Origin: Cauispirillum nitrogeniifigens
GTDB lineage: Bacteria > Pseudomonadota > Alphaproteobacteria > Rhodospirillales > Rhodospirillaceae
DNA length: 64,000 nucleotides
Assembly (NCBI RefSeq): GCF_049800675.1
Contig: NZ_JBLOOT010000002.1
Coordinates: 571,318 to 635,317 of the forward strand
Direction of reading: 5' to 3'
Part shown: positions 1 through 10,140 of the stretch, piece by piece
How the letters are laid out: the number at the start of each line of letters is the position of its first letter
How positions within the stretch are numbered: the stretch's first letter is position 1
Program-made: the position numbers and the translations under genes
Notes under the pieces: generated by a model
Told to the model about the DNA's origin: nothing
The model's database searches: none
What the model saw: the letters and a program-made list of their open reading frames with translations, nothing else

Positions 1-75
1 GGTGGTCAGCCACAGCGCCGCCAGCACCAGCATGACCACGCCGAAGCCGCTGAGAATGAAGGTAAGGTGTTCCAT
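1..75 (-). CDS. OadG-like sodium-pump decarboxylase gamma/delta subunit (N-terminus only)
   Basis: Only the first 25 residues lie inside the window. They begin MEHLTFILSGFGVVMLVLAALW, i.e. a short N-terminus running straight into a single hydrophobic membrane segment. This is the usual architecture of the small OadG/MmdD-type subunits that hold a biotin-dependent decarboxylase at the inner membrane. The start codon lies 18 bases after the stop of the carboxyltransferase gene on the same strand, so the two are almost certainly co-transcribed. The identification rests on the membrane segment and the neighbour; the diagnostic C-terminal part is outside the window. Confidence 0.6.
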   Translation of the reverse strand, partial: MEHLTFILSGFGVVMLVLAALWLTT

Positions 76-93
76 GCGGGATCCCTCGCCGGT

Positions 94-1662
94 CTACAGC
101 GGAATGTTGCCGTGCTTCTTCGGCGGCCGGGTTTCGCGTTTCGACAGCAGGGACCGCAGGCCGAGCGACACCGCCGCCTTGGTGCGGCGCGGCTCGATGA
201 CGTCGTGGACGAACAGGCGGCCCGCCGACAGGTAGGGCGAGGCGAACTGCTCGCGGTACTCGGCGGCCAGTTCGGCGGCCTTGGCGGCCCGCTCCGCGCC
301 GCCTTTCTCGCCCGCTTCCTCCAGCTCGCGCCGGTACAGGATGTTGACCGCCCCTTCCGCGCCCATGACGGCGATCTCGGCGGTCGGCCAGGCCAGCACC
401 AGATCGGCGCCCATGTCGCGGGAACACATGGCGAGGAACGCCCCGCCATAGGCCTTGCGCAGGATGACGGTGATCTTGGGCACCGTGGAGGCCCCGTAGG
501 CGAACAGCATCTTGGCGCCGTGGCGGATGATGCCGTGCTGTTCCTGGAACACGCCGGGCAGGAAGCCGGGCACGTCGACCAGCGTCACCAGCGGAATGTT
601 GAACACGTTGCAGAAGCGGATGAACCGCGCCCCCTTGTCGGAGGCGTCGATGTCCAGCGTCCCGGCCTTGACCATCGGCTGGTTGGCGACGATGCCGACC
701 ACCATGCCGTCGATGCGGGCGAAGCCGACCACCAGATTCTGGGCGAAGTCGCGGTGCACCTCCAGGAAGGTGCCGGCGTCGGCCAGGCGGTCGATGACCA
801 CGCGGACGTCGAACGGCTCGCGCGAGGTTGCCGGCAGCAGGTCTTCCAGGCCCATGTCGTCGGCCAGGGTCACCTCGTCGGTCAGGTCGTGCGGCGGGTC
901 CATCATGTTGTTGGACGGCAGGTAGGACAGCAGCCGGTGCAGCAGCTCCACGGCGTGGGCGTCGTCCTCGGCGACGAAGTGCACCGTGCCGGCGACGGAG
1001 GCGTGCGCCTCGGCGCTGCCGATTTCGGCCATGGTGGTCTGCTGGCCGGTCACCGCGCGGATGACCTCCGGCCCGCAGATGAACATGGTGGCGCCGTGCC
1101 GGGTCATGATGATGAAGTCCATCAGGGCCGGCGAATAGGCCGCCCCGCCGGCGCAGGACCCGCAGATGACGGCGATCTGCGGCACCACGCCCGACGCCAG
1201 GACGTTGCGGTTGAACACCTGGCCGTAGCCCGACAGGCTTTCCACGCCTTCCTGGATGCGCGCCCCGCCGGAATCGTTGAATCCGACGATGGGCATGCCG
1301 CCGCGCAGGGCGTGGTCCATGACGTCGCAGATCTTGCCGGCATGCATGCTGCCCAGGCTGCCCCCGGCAACCAGGAAGTCCTGGCTGAAGGCGGCCACCG
1401 GGCGGCCGTCGACGAAGCCGATGCCGGTGATGACGCCGTCGGTCGGCAGGGACTTCTTTTCCATGCCGAAGTGGCGGGTGGCGTGCTGGGCGTGCAGGCC
1501 GAATTCCTGGAAGGTGTTGGCGGTGAACAGCGCCTCCAGGCGCTCGCGCGCGGTCATCAGGCCCTTGTCGTGGCGGGCGGCGATCTTGTCCGCCCCGCCG
1601 GAGGCCTCGGCCACGGCACGCCGCCGGGCCAGTTCGTCGAGCAGAGCCTTGTCGATCGCCAT
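94..1662 (-). CDS. Acyl-CoA carboxylase/decarboxylase carboxyltransferase subunit (PccB/MmdA family)
   Basis: This 522-residue protein has the two-part crotonase-like carboxyltransferase fold that moves a carboxyl group between biotin and an acyl-CoA such as propionyl/methylmalonyl-CoA. Visible landmarks are the FNDSGGARIQEGVESL motif and the CGSCAGGAAYSPAL oxyanion region in the N-half, and a matching AYGGAFLAMCSRDMGAD stretch in the C-half. Length is typical (about 510-530). The start at 1662 (MAIDKALLDEL) is preceded by a GGGAAAAGG ribosome site; an ATG 30 bases further upstream is possible but less likely. The downstream OadG-like gene favours a membrane-bound, sodium-coupled methylmalonyl-CoA decarboxylase or a carboxylase variant. 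The exact substrate cannot be fixed from sequence alone. Confidence 0.88.
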   Translation of the reverse strand: MAIDKALLDELARRRAVAEASGGADKIAARHDKGLMTARERLEALFTANTFQEFGLHAQHATRHFGMEKKSLPTDGVITGIGFVDGRPVAAFSQDFLVAGGSLGSMHAGKICDVMDHALRGGMPIVGFNDSGGARIQEGVESLSGYGQVFNRNVLASGVVPQIAVICGSCAGGAAYSPALMDFIIMTRHGATMFICGPEVIRAVTGQQTTMAEIGSAEAHASVAGTVHFVAEDDAHAVELLHRLLSYLPSNNMMDPPHDLTDEVTLADDMGLEDLLPATSREPFDVRVVIDRLADAGTFLEVHRDFAQNLVVGFARIDGMVVGIVANQPMVKAGTLDIDASDKGARFIRFCNVFNIPLVTLVDVPGFLPGVFQEQHGIIRHGAKMLFAYGASTVPKITVILRKAYGGAFLAMCSRDMGADLVLAWPTAEIAVMGAEGAVNILYRRELEEAGEKGGAERAAKAAELAAEYREQFASPYLSAGRLFVHDVIEPRRTKAAVSLGLRSLLSKRETRPPKKHGNIPL

Positions 1663-1750
1663 GGGGACCTTTTCCCGCTGAAAGTGCACCATCTACCCCG
1701 CCGAGGGTAGCACGCACCCTAGCGCGCACAAGACCTTACAGCGGAAGAAA

Positions 1751-2965
1751 CTATTTTGACATCCGCCCCAGGCCGTAAAAGCCCAGGGCCAGCAGCCCGG
1801 CCAGGGTCATGACGACGGCCATCGGCACCGGCGATCCGTCGTAGGTCAGGCCGACGACCTGGGCCACCGCCGCCCCCGTCGCCATTTGCAGGAAGCCCGT
1901 CAGCCCGGCCGCCGCGCCGACCAGGCGGTCGTCCACCGCCATGGCGCCGGCCTGGGCGTTGTTCAGCGACAGGCCGTTGCCGAAGGCCACCAGCATGGTC
2001 GGCGCGAACAGCGCCAGCGGCACCCACACATGCGCCAACGCCAGTCCCAGGGCGACGGCTGCGCCGCTCAGGGCACAGATGCCGCCGAGCAGCACCATGC
2101 GGTCGATGCCCAGGCGCGGCGACAACCGGGCCGACACCATGTTGCCGGCCATGAAGCTCAGGGAGATGCTGATGAAGGCGATGCCATAGGCGCTGGGGCT
2201 CATGCCCAGGGCGCCGACGGCGACCAGCGGCGCGCCCGACAGGAAGGCGAAGTAGGCGGCAATGGCCGCCGCCCCGAAAAAAGCCAGGCCCCGGAAGCGC
2301 GGCACCCGCAGCAGCCGCCCGAAGCCGCCGATCATGCCGCTCAGGGCGGTGGCGGCGCCGCGCCCGTGGTGGGTTTCGGGCAGGCGCAGGGCCAGCAGCC
2401 CGGCCACCGCGCCGACGGCCACCAGAACCACGAAGTTCATCCGCCAGCCATAGGCCTCGGTCAGCAGGCCGCCAACCGCCGGGGCCAGCATCGGCGGCAC
2501 GATCTGCCCCACCGTCAGCAGCGACATGGCCGACGCCACGCGCGACGGATCGGCCACGTCGCGCACCATGGCGCGGGTCAGCACCATGCCCGCCGCGCCG
2601 CCCAGGGCGTTGAGGACACGGCCGGCGATCAGCACCTCGATGGTCGGGGCGATGGCGCAGACGACGTTGCCGGCGATGAACAGCACCACGCCGGCGATCA
2701 GCGGCGCCCGCCGCCCGAAGCGGTCGGATGCCGGCCCCCACAGCAGCATGGCGATGCCGAAGGTCAGCAGCGCCACGCTGATGGTCATCTGCGCCAGGAA
2801 CGCCGACACCCCCAGGTCCTGCCGCAGGTCGGCCAGGGCCGGCAGGAACATCTGCATGCTCACCGGCCCCGATGCCGTGATCAGCACCAGCGGCGCCAGC
2901 ATGCGCCAGCCGACGGCGCGCGGCGGGGGAGCTGGTGGCGGGGCGGCGGCGGAAGGGCTGTCCAT
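1751..2965 (-). CDS. Bcr/CflA-family MFS multidrug efflux transporter
   Basis: A 404-residue inner-membrane protein with about twelve hydrophobic segments and the MFS loop 2-3 signature GPASDRFGRRAPL after the second helix. The opening PLVLITASGPVSMQMFLPALADLRQDL is characteristic of the Bcr/CflA (DHA1) drug:proton antiporters, which export compounds such as bicyclomycin or chloramphenicol. A proline/alanine-rich cytoplasmic N-terminus of about 20 residues precedes helix 1. It is transcribed away from the asparagine synthase gene, with a 125-base shared upstream region, and has no obvious functional tie to the polysaccharide genes. The substrate is unknown. Confidence 0.85.
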   Translation of the reverse strand: MDSPSAAAPPPAPPPRAVGWRMLAPLVLITASGPVSMQMFLPALADLRQDLGVSAFLAQMTISVALLTFGIAMLLWGPASDRFGRRAPLIAGVVLFIAGNVVCAIAPTIEVLIAGRVLNALGGAAGMVLTRAMVRDVADPSRVASAMSLLTVGQIVPPMLAPAVGGLLTEAYGWRMNFVVLVAVGAVAGLLALRLPETHHGRGAATALSGMIGGFGRLLRVPRFRGLAFFGAAAIAAYFAFLSGAPLVAVGALGMSPSAYGIAFISISLSFMAGNMVSARLSPRLGIDRMVLLGGICALSGAAVALGLALAHVWVPLALFAPTMLVAFGNGLSLNNAQAGAMAVDDRLVGAAAGLTGFLQMATGAAVAQVVGLTYDGSPVPMAVVMTLAGLLALGFYGLGRMSK

Positions 2966-3090
2966 GGCGTCCTGCTGAACGGGGTTCCGTCAGGAGTAGC
3001 GCAGCCCCCGCCGCGCGTCCATGATGGCAATGGGCGTGCATGCCTGCTATTCCTCGGGCGTCCCCGAGTTCATCGCGCGAGCGTGCCCCC

Positions 3091-5025
3091 ATGTGCGGCT
3101 TTGCCGGCTTCCTCGACACCACCGCCTCGACCCCGCCGGAGCGCCTGGAGGCCCTGGCCCAGGCCATGGCCGAGGCGGTGCGCCATCGCGGTCCCGACGA
3201 CGGCGGCGTGTGGGCGGACGCGGCAAGCGGCATCGCCCTGGGGCATCGGCGGCTGTCCATCCTCGACCTGTCGCCGCTGGGCCACCAGCCGATGGTGTCG
3301 GCCTGCGGCCGCTGGGTCATCGCCTTCAACGGCGAGATCTACAACTTCCCCGCCCTGCGCGCCGACCTGGAGGCCGCCGGGGAGGCGTTCCGGGGCCATT
3401 CCGACACCGAGGTGCTGCTCCAGGGCTGCGCCCGCTGGGGCGTCGCCGAGACGGTCAAGCGCGCCAACGGCATGTTCGCCTTCGCCCTGTGGGATCGCCG
3501 CGCGCGCACGCTCACCCTGGGCCGCGACCGCTTCGGCCAGAAGCCTCTGTACTACGGCCGCTGCGGGAACACCCTGCTGTTCGGGTCGGAGCTGAAGGCC
3601 CTGCGCGCCCACCCGGCCTTTGCCGCGCCCGTCGACCGGGGGGCGGTGGCGCTGTTCCTGCGCCACGGCTACGTGCCGGCGCCGATGACCATCTACGGCG
3701 GCATCCACAAGCTGCCGGCCGGCACCCTGCTGACCCTCGCCGCCGATGGCAGCCACGGCGCGCCGGAGCCCTACTGGTCGGCCGCCGCCAGCGCCGAAGC
3801 CGGGCTGGCCGCCCCCTTCGCCGGGTCGCCGGAGGAGGCGGTGGACGCCCTGGAGGGCCTGCTGCGCGACGCGGTCGGCCTGTGCATGGTGTCCGACGTG
3901 CCGCTGGGGGCCTTCCTGTCGGGGGGCATCGACAGCTCCACCGTGGTCGCGCTGATGCAGGCGCAGAGCGCCCGGCCGGTGAAGACCTTTTCCATCGGCT
4001 TCGACGTCGCCGGCTTCAACGAGGCCGACCACGCCCGCGCCGTGGCCCGCCACCTGGGCACCGACCATACCGAACTGACGGTGACGGAGGCCGAGGCGCA
4101 GGCGGTGATCCCGCGCCTGCCGGTGCTGTACGACGAACCCTTCGCCGACAGTTCGCAGATCCCCACCTTCCTGGTGTCGGAACTGGCCCGCCGGCATGTC
4201 ACCGTCGGCCTGTCCGGCGATGGCGGCGACGAGCTGTTCTGCGGCTACAACCGCTACGGCCAGGGTTTCCAGATGGCCCGCCGGCTGGCGCCGCTGCCGC
4301 ACGCCCTGCGCCGCGCGGCGGCCTGGGGCATCACGGCGACGCCGGTGGGCACCTTCGACATGATCGCCCGCGCCGTGCCGCGCCTCAACCGCATCGGCCA
4401 GGTCGGCGACAAGGCGCACAAGCTGGCCGGCATCATCGACGCCCCGGCGTGGCAGGCCATGTACCATCGCCTGACGTCGTACTGGCAGCGGCCGCTGGAC
4501 GCCATCCCCGGCGGGCGGGAGCCATGGACCCTGCATGCCGACCCCTCCGCGTGGCCGGCGCTGGACGGGCCGATCCACCAGATGATGCTGCTCGACGCCG
4601 TGACCTATCTGCCCGACGACATCCTGGTGAAGGTCGACCGCGCCGCCATGGGCGTCAGCCTGGAAGGCCGCATCCCGCTGCTCGACCATCGGGTGTTCGA
4701 GTTCGCCTGGTCCCTGCCGCTGGCGATCAAGCGCCGCAATGGCGTCGGCAAGTGGCCGCTGCGCGAGGTGCTGGCCCGCCACGTCCCGCGCGCCCTGTTC
4801 GAGCGCCCCAAGATGGGCTTCGGCGTGCCCCTGGCCCACTGGCTGCGCGGCGACCTGCGCGACTGGGCGGAGGACCTCCTGGCCGAGGACTCCCTGGCGG
4901 CGGACGGCCTGCTCGACCCCGCGCCCATCCGCCGCCTGTGGCGCGAACACCGCGCCGGCAAGCGCAACTGGCACCACCAGCTATGGTGCGTGCTGATGCT
5001 CCAGGCGTGGCGGCGGAGCCTGTGA
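3091..5025 (+). CDS. asnB: Glutamine-hydrolysing asparagine synthase (AsnB family)
   Basis: This 644-residue protein starts MCGFAGF, so the cysteine at position 2 becomes the N-terminal nucleophile of the glutaminase domain after Met removal; this decides the start at 3091. The N-terminal Ntn domain (about 1-210, with FNGEIYN and RDRFGQKPLYY) releases ammonia. The C-terminal synthetase domain has the PP-loop SGGIDSS at residues 277-283 for ATP/aspartyl-AMP chemistry. Many AsnB paralogues sit in capsule and exopolysaccharide loci, where they may amidate uronic acids rather than make free asparagine; that role is inferred here from context. It converges on gmhA, the two stop codons being one base apart. 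Confidence 0.9.
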   Translation: MCGFAGFLDTTASTPPERLEALAQAMAEAVRHRGPDDGGVWADAASGIALGHRRLSILDLSPLGHQPMVSACGRWVIAFNGEIYNFPALRADLEAAGEAFRGHSDTEVLLQGCARWGVAETVKRANGMFAFALWDRRARTLTLGRDRFGQKPLYYGRCGNTLLFGSELKALRAHPAFAAPVDRGAVALFLRHGYVPAPMTIYGGIHKLPAGTLLTLAADGSHGAPEPYWSAAASAEAGLAAPFAGSPEEAVDALEGLLRDAVGLCMVSDVPLGAFLSGGIDSSTVVALMQAQSARPVKTFSIGFDVAGFNEADHARAVARHLGTDHTELTVTEAEAQAVIPRLPVLYDEPFADSSQIPTFLVSELARRHVTVGLSGDGGDELFCGYNRYGQGFQMARRLAPLPHALRRAAAWGITATPVGTFDMIARAVPRLNRIGQVGDKAHKLAGIIDAPAWQAMYHRLTSYWQRPLDAIPGGREPWTLHADPSAWPALDGPIHQMMLLDAVTYLPDDILVKVDRAAMGVSLEGRIPLLDHRVFEFAWSLPLAIKRRNGVGKWPLREVLARHVPRALFERPKMGFGVPLAHWLRGDLRDWAEDLLAEDSLAADGLLDPAPIRRLWREHRAGKRNWHHQLWCVLMLQAWRRSL

Positions 5026-5026
5026 C

Positions 5027-5596
5027 CTACGCGCAGCCGGCTTCGACCTGCTCGCAGAGGAAGTGGTACAGGGCGATGTGGACTTCCTGGATGCGCGGCG
5101 TGTCGGTGGACGGGGCGGCCAGCAGGATGTCGGCCAGGGCGGCCAGCTTGCCGCCGCCGGCGCCGGTCAGGGCGATGACCGTGAGGCCCCTGGCGCGCGC
5201 CTTTTCGGCCGCCGCCACGATGTTCTTCGAATTGCCGCTGGTCGACAGGCCGATGAACACGCCGCCGGGCACGCCGTAGGCCTCGACCTCGCGGGCGTAG
5301 GCGCTGGCGTAGTCGTAGTCGTTGCTCCACGCCGTCAGGGTGGCGGCGTTGGTGCCGAGCGCGAGGACCGGAAGGCCAGGGCGCTCCAGGCGGAAGCGGG
5401 CGGTCAGCTCGCCGGCGATGTGCTGGGCGTCGGCCATGGAGCCGCCGTTGCCGGCCACCAGCACGCTCTTGCCGGCGCGCAGGGCGGCAGTCACGGCCGC
5501 TACGGCGCGGATCACGCCGTCGGCCAGGGCGGTGTCGGCGGCGGCCGTGGACAGGGCGTCGGCGGCGCCGCGCAGATAACTCTGGATGTCGCTCAT
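5027..5596 (-). CDS. gmhA: Sedoheptulose-7-phosphate isomerase (SIS domain)
   Basis: A 189-residue SIS-domain protein, the standard length of GmhA, which converts sedoheptulose 7-phosphate to D-glycero-D-manno-heptose 7-phosphate, the first step of nucleotide-activated heptose synthesis. Visible landmarks are LVAGNGGSMADAQHIAGEL, the AYAREVEAYG stretch, and LSTSGNSKNI, which binds the phosphosugar. The start at 5596 (MSDIQSYLRG) follows a GGAAAGG ribosome site (reading on the minus strand). It follows the nucleotide-sugar dehydrogenase gene by 10 bases on the same strand, so the two form an operon. No heptose kinase or nucleotidyltransferase is present in the window, so the heptose pathway must be completed elsewhere. 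Confidence 0.9.
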   Translation of the reverse strand: MSDIQSYLRGAADALSTAAADTALADGVIRAVAAVTAALRAGKSVLVAGNGGSMADAQHIAGELTARFRLERPGLPVLALGTNAATLTAWSNDYDYASAYAREVEAYGVPGGVFIGLSTSGNSKNIVAAAEKARARGLTVIALTGAGGGKLAALADILLAAPSTDTPRIQEVHIALYHFLCEQVEAGCA

Positions 5597-5606
5597 GGGA
5601 AAGGTC

Positions 5607-6887
<1,281 letters not shown>

Positions 6888-6903
6888 GGACGGCGCCTTC
6901 GTG

Positions 6904-6946
6904 GGAGGGGGCGAACGGGGAAGGACTTACCCCGTCCGCCCCCTCC
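6904..6946. promoter_or_regulatory. Long near-perfect hairpin upstream of tviB
   Basis: Two 17-base arms (6904-6920 and 6930-6946) pair with a single A/C mismatch around a 9-base loop. The left arm reads GGAGGGGGCGAACGGGG. It lies 17 bases before the tviB start codon and immediately beyond its ribosome site, in the divergent region shared with the aminotransferase gene. It could be a leader structure controlling tviB translation or transcription, or a protein-binding site. There is no T-run, so it is not a standard intrinsic terminator. Confidence 0.5.
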
Positions 6947-7063
6947 AGGCAAGGCCGCAGGACCCGGCAGCCCAGGGTTTAGAGCTTCTTAAAGGGTTCA
7001 TGATAGCAGATCAGGAGTGGCAAACCGCCGTGCGCGATCATTTGAATGGGGGACCCCGCCGCC

Positions 7064-8161
7064 ATGCTTCCCGTCTTTCGCCCCCAGTTGCCCACGGCCG
7101 AGGCCATCTTCCCCTACCTCAAGCGCATCGACGCGACGCGCTGGTATTCCAACTTCGGCCCCTTGTACGAGGAGATGCGCGACCGGCTGGCCAGCCTGTT
7201 CGGCATCGACGTCGATCAGCTCGTGCTGGTGTCCAACGCCACCGTCGGCATCAGCCTCGCCCTGCGCGCGGTCATGAGCCCGCGTGCGGACGGCATCTGC
7301 CTGGCGCCGTCCTGGACCTTCGCGGCGACGGCGCACGGGGTGCTGTCGGCGGGCCTGCAACCGATCTTTGCCGATGTCGACGCCGACACCTGGGCGCTGG
7401 ACCTCGACGCGGTGCCGCCCGACCAGTTGGACCGCGCCGCCGCCCTGTGCGTGGTGTCGCCCTTTGGCGCTCCCCTCGACACCCACCACTGGGAGCGGGT
7501 GGTGGAGGAGCGGGGCGTGCCGGTGGTCATCGACGCCGCCGCCAGCATCGATGCCGTGGCCCGCGCGCCGCAGTTCGAGATCTCCTCAAGCCCGGTGGTC
7601 ATCAGCCTGCATGCCACCAAGGCGCTGGGCATCGGCGAAGGGGCCATCGTCCTGTGCGCCGATCCCGACGTCATCGAGCGGGTGCGGCAGATGGCCAACT
7701 TCGGCTTCTCCCGCACCTCGGTGGCGCAGGCGGTGGGGACCAACGCCAAGCTGTCGGAGTATTCCTGCGCCGTCGGCCTCGCCGCCCTGGACGCCTGGCC
7801 CGCCGTGCGCGACGGCCTGCTCTCCCGCAGCGCCCGCTACGCCGAGGCGTTCAGCGGCCTGGACGGCGTGTCCCTGTTCGGCCAGGGCGCCGACTACGCC
7901 TCGCCCTATGCGGTGGTCTGCCTGGAGGACGGCGACGCCCATCACCTGGCCAGCGGGCTGCGGCGGCGCGGCATCGAGTCCCGGCGGTGGTGGCGCAGCG
8001 GCTGCCACCAGCATCCGGCCTTCAACGGCTTCCCCGCCAATCCGCTGCCGGTGACCCGCCGCCTGGCCCGCAGCACGCTGGGCCTGCCCTACTTCCTGGA
8101 CATCACCGACGCCGAGATCGCCGCCGTCGCCGACGCCGTCGCCGGCCTCACCGCGCGCTGA
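7064..8161 (+). CDS. DegT/DnrJ/EryC1/StrS family aminotransferase (PLP-dependent sugar aminotransferase)
   Basis: A 365-residue fold-type I PLP enzyme of the family that aminates keto-sugars bound to a nucleotide, or performs related dehydrations. The PLP lysine is Lys186 in SLHATKALGIGEGA, the family's diagnostic segment. The N-terminus (RWYSNFGPLYEEMRDRLASLFG) matches the usual opening around the substrate pocket. I chose the ATG at 7064 because it has a purine-rich GGGGGA about ten bases upstream; the in-frame ATG at 7046 lacks one. It is divergent from tviB. It would produce an amino sugar for the polysaccharide; the donor nucleotide and position are not readable from sequence. Confidence 0.85.
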   Translation: MLPVFRPQLPTAEAIFPYLKRIDATRWYSNFGPLYEEMRDRLASLFGIDVDQLVLVSNATVGISLALRAVMSPRADGICLAPSWTFAATAHGVLSAGLQPIFADVDADTWALDLDAVPPDQLDRAAALCVVSPFGAPLDTHHWERVVEERGVPVVIDAAASIDAVARAPQFEISSSPVVISLHATKALGIGEGAIVLCADPDVIERVRQMANFGFSRTSVAQAVGTNAKLSEYSCAVGLAALDAWPAVRDGLLSRSARYAEAFSGLDGVSLFGQGADYASPYAVVCLEDGDAHHLASGLRRRGIESRRWWRSGCHQHPAFNGFPANPLPVTRRLARSTLGLPYFLDITDAEIAAVADAVAGLTAR

Positions 8162-8172
8162 GGGGGACCCTC

Positions 8173-8205
8173 CCCGACGGCTTCCCGACGGCTCCCCGAC
8201 GGGTC
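8173..8205. repeat. Three tandem 11-bp repeats between convergent genes
   Basis: CCCGACGGCTT, CCCGACGGCTC and CCCGACGGGTC follow one another without a gap in the 80-base space between the convergent aminotransferase and cysNC genes. The spacing is exactly 11 bases. No function is evident; it may simply be replication slippage in a GC-rich spacer. Confidence 0.6.
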
Positions 8206-8241
8206 CCTGGGGGGGGGAACCGCCGGGGGCATGGTCCGGCC

Positions 8242-10140
8242 TCAGATATACCCCTTTTCGCGGAGCATCTGGACGACGCGCTCGGCCAGGGCGTCGGCCT
8301 TGTCCTTGTCGGTGTGGAGGACGAGGTCGGGGTTTTCGGGGGCTTCGTAGGGGCTGTCGATGCCGGTGAAGTTGCGGACCTTGCCTTCCTGGGCCTTCTT
8401 GTAGAGGCCCTTGGGGTCGCGGTCGGCGCAGACCGACAGGGGGGCGTCGACGAAGATCTCGAAGAACTCGCCGTCCTCGACCAGTTCGCGGGCCATCTGG
8501 CGCTCGTTGCGGAACGGCGAGATGAACGAGCACAGGACGATCAGGCCGGCGTCGACGAACAGGCGGGCGACCTCGGCGACGCGGCGGATGTTCTCGACGC
8601 GGTCGTCCTCGGTGAAGCCGAGGTCCTTGTTGAGGCCGTGGCGGACGTTGTCGCCGTCGAGGGTATAGGTGTGGCGGCCCAGGGCGTGCAGGCGCTTTTC
8701 GACCAGGTTGGCGACGGTGGACTTGCCCGCCCCCGACAGGCCGGTGAACCACAGCACGCAGGGCTTCTGGCCCTTCATGCGGGCGTGGGCGTCCTTGGAC
8801 ACCTCCATCTCGTGCCAGGCGATGTTGGTGGCCCGGCGCAGGCCGTACTCGATCATGCCGGCGCCGACGGTGGCGTTGGTCAGGCGGTCGACGACGATGA
8901 AGGCGCCCATCTCGCGGTTGTCGCGGTAGGCGTCGAAGGGCAGGGCGTGGTCGAGGGCGACGTTGCACAGCCCCACCTCGTTGAGGTCGAGGTGCTTGCC
9001 GGCCTGGTGCTCCAGGGTGTTGACGTTGACCTTGTGCTTCAGCTCGGTGACCTGGCCGCCGACCTGGCCGGTGCCGAGGCGGAACAGGTAGTGGCGGCCG
9101 GGCACCAGGGCGTGCTCGTTGAGCCACAGGATGTGGGCGGCGAACTGGTCGGTGACGCCGGCCGGGGCGTTGGGGGCGCACAGCACGTCGCCGCGCGAGA
9201 TGTCGATCTCGTCGGCCAGCACCAGGGTCACGGCCTGGCCGGCGACGGCGACGTCGAGGTCGCCGTCATAGGTGGAGATGCGCGTCACCGTGCTGGTGCG
9301 GCCCGACGGCTGGGCCAGGATGGCGTCGCCGGGGCGGATGGTGCCGCCGCTGATGGTGCCCGAAAAGCCGCGGAAGTCCTGGTTGGGGCGGTTGACCCAC
9401 TGCACCTGGAGGCGGAACGGCCTGTCGGCGGCGTCGCGGTTCGGCGTCACCGTCTCCAGGAACGGCAGCAGCGCCGGGCCGCTGTACCACGGGGTGCGCG
9501 GCGAGGCGTCGACGACGTTGTCGCCTTCCTTGGCCGACAGCGGGATGGCGGTGATGCGCTCGATGCCGAGCTGGGCGGCAAACGCCCGGTACTCGGCGAC
9601 GATGGCGTCGAACGTCTCCTGGGAGAAGTCCACCAGGTCCATCTTGTTGACCGCCAGCACCACGTCGCGGATGCCCATCAGCGAGACGATGTAGGAATGC
9701 CGCCGGGTCTGCGTCAGCACGCCCTTGCGGGCGTCGATGAGGATGACGGCGACCTCGGCGGTCGACGCGCCGGTGGCCATGTTGCGGGTGTACTGCTCGT
9801 GGCCGGGGGTGTCGGCGACGATGAACTTGCGCTTGTCGGTGGTGAAGAAGCGGTAGGCGACGTCGATGGTGATGCCCTGCTCGCGCTCGGCGGCCAGGCC
9901 GTCGACCAGCAGCGCGAAGTCGATGCCGCCGCCGGTGGTGCCCATGACCGCGCTGTCCTTCTCCAGCGCCGCCATCTGATCTTCGAGGATCAGCTTGGTG
10001 TCGTAGAGCAGGCGGCCGATCAGGGTCGACTTGCCGTCATCGACGCTGCCGCAGGTGATGAAGCGCAGCAGGTCCTTCTCTTCCTGCTGGCGCAGGTAGG
10101 AGGCAACGTCCTCAAGGGACAGGTCCAGGGGCGCGGTCAT
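8242..10140 (-). CDS. cysNC: Bifunctional sulfate adenylyltransferase large subunit / APS kinase (CysN-CysC, NodQ-like)
   Basis: This 632-residue fusion makes the sulfate donor PAPS. Residues about 1-440 are the CysN GTPase that drives ATP sulfurylase, with GSVDDGKST (P-loop), DTPGHEQY and NKMDL. The C-terminal part is APS kinase, with P-loop GLSGAGKST (Lys473) and LDGDNVRHGLNKDLGF, which phosphorylates APS to PAPS. The start at 10140 overlaps the cysD stop (TGATG), so the subunits are translationally coupled. The fusion plus neighbouring sulfotransferase genes point to a dedicated PAPS supply for polysaccharide sulfation, like NodPQ in rhizobia, rather than simple cysteine synthesis. No PAPS reductase is nearby, which supports that reading. 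Confidence 0.93.
   Translation of the reverse strand: MTAPLDLSLEDVASYLRQQEEKDLLRFITCGSVDDGKSTLIGRLLYDTKLILEDQMAALEKDSAVMGTTGGGIDFALLVDGLAAEREQGITIDVAYRFFTTDKRKFIVADTPGHEQYTRNMATGASTAEVAVILIDARKGVLTQTRRHSYIVSLMGIRDVVLAVNKMDLVDFSQETFDAIVAEYRAFAAQLGIERITAIPLSAKEGDNVVDASPRTPWYSGPALLPFLETVTPNRDAADRPFRLQVQWVNRPNQDFRGFSGTISGGTIRPGDAILAQPSGRTSTVTRISTYDGDLDVAVAGQAVTLVLADEIDISRGDVLCAPNAPAGVTDQFAAHILWLNEHALVPGRHYLFRLGTGQVGGQVTELKHKVNVNTLEHQAGKHLDLNEVGLCNVALDHALPFDAYRDNREMGAFIVVDRLTNATVGAGMIEYGLRRATNIAWHEMEVSKDAHARMKGQKPCVLWFTGLSGAGKSTVANLVEKRLHALGRHTYTLDGDNVRHGLNKDLGFTEDDRVENIRRVAEVARLFVDAGLIVLCSFISPFRNERQMARELVEDGEFFEIFVDAPLSVCADRDPKGLYKKAQEGKVRNFTGIDSPYEAPENPDLVLHTDKDKADALAERVVQMLREKGYI

Noticed and set aside
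1693..1710. CTACCC/GGGTAG inverted repeat as terminator of the drug-exporter gene
   Set aside because: Only six pairs and no T-run on the minus strand.
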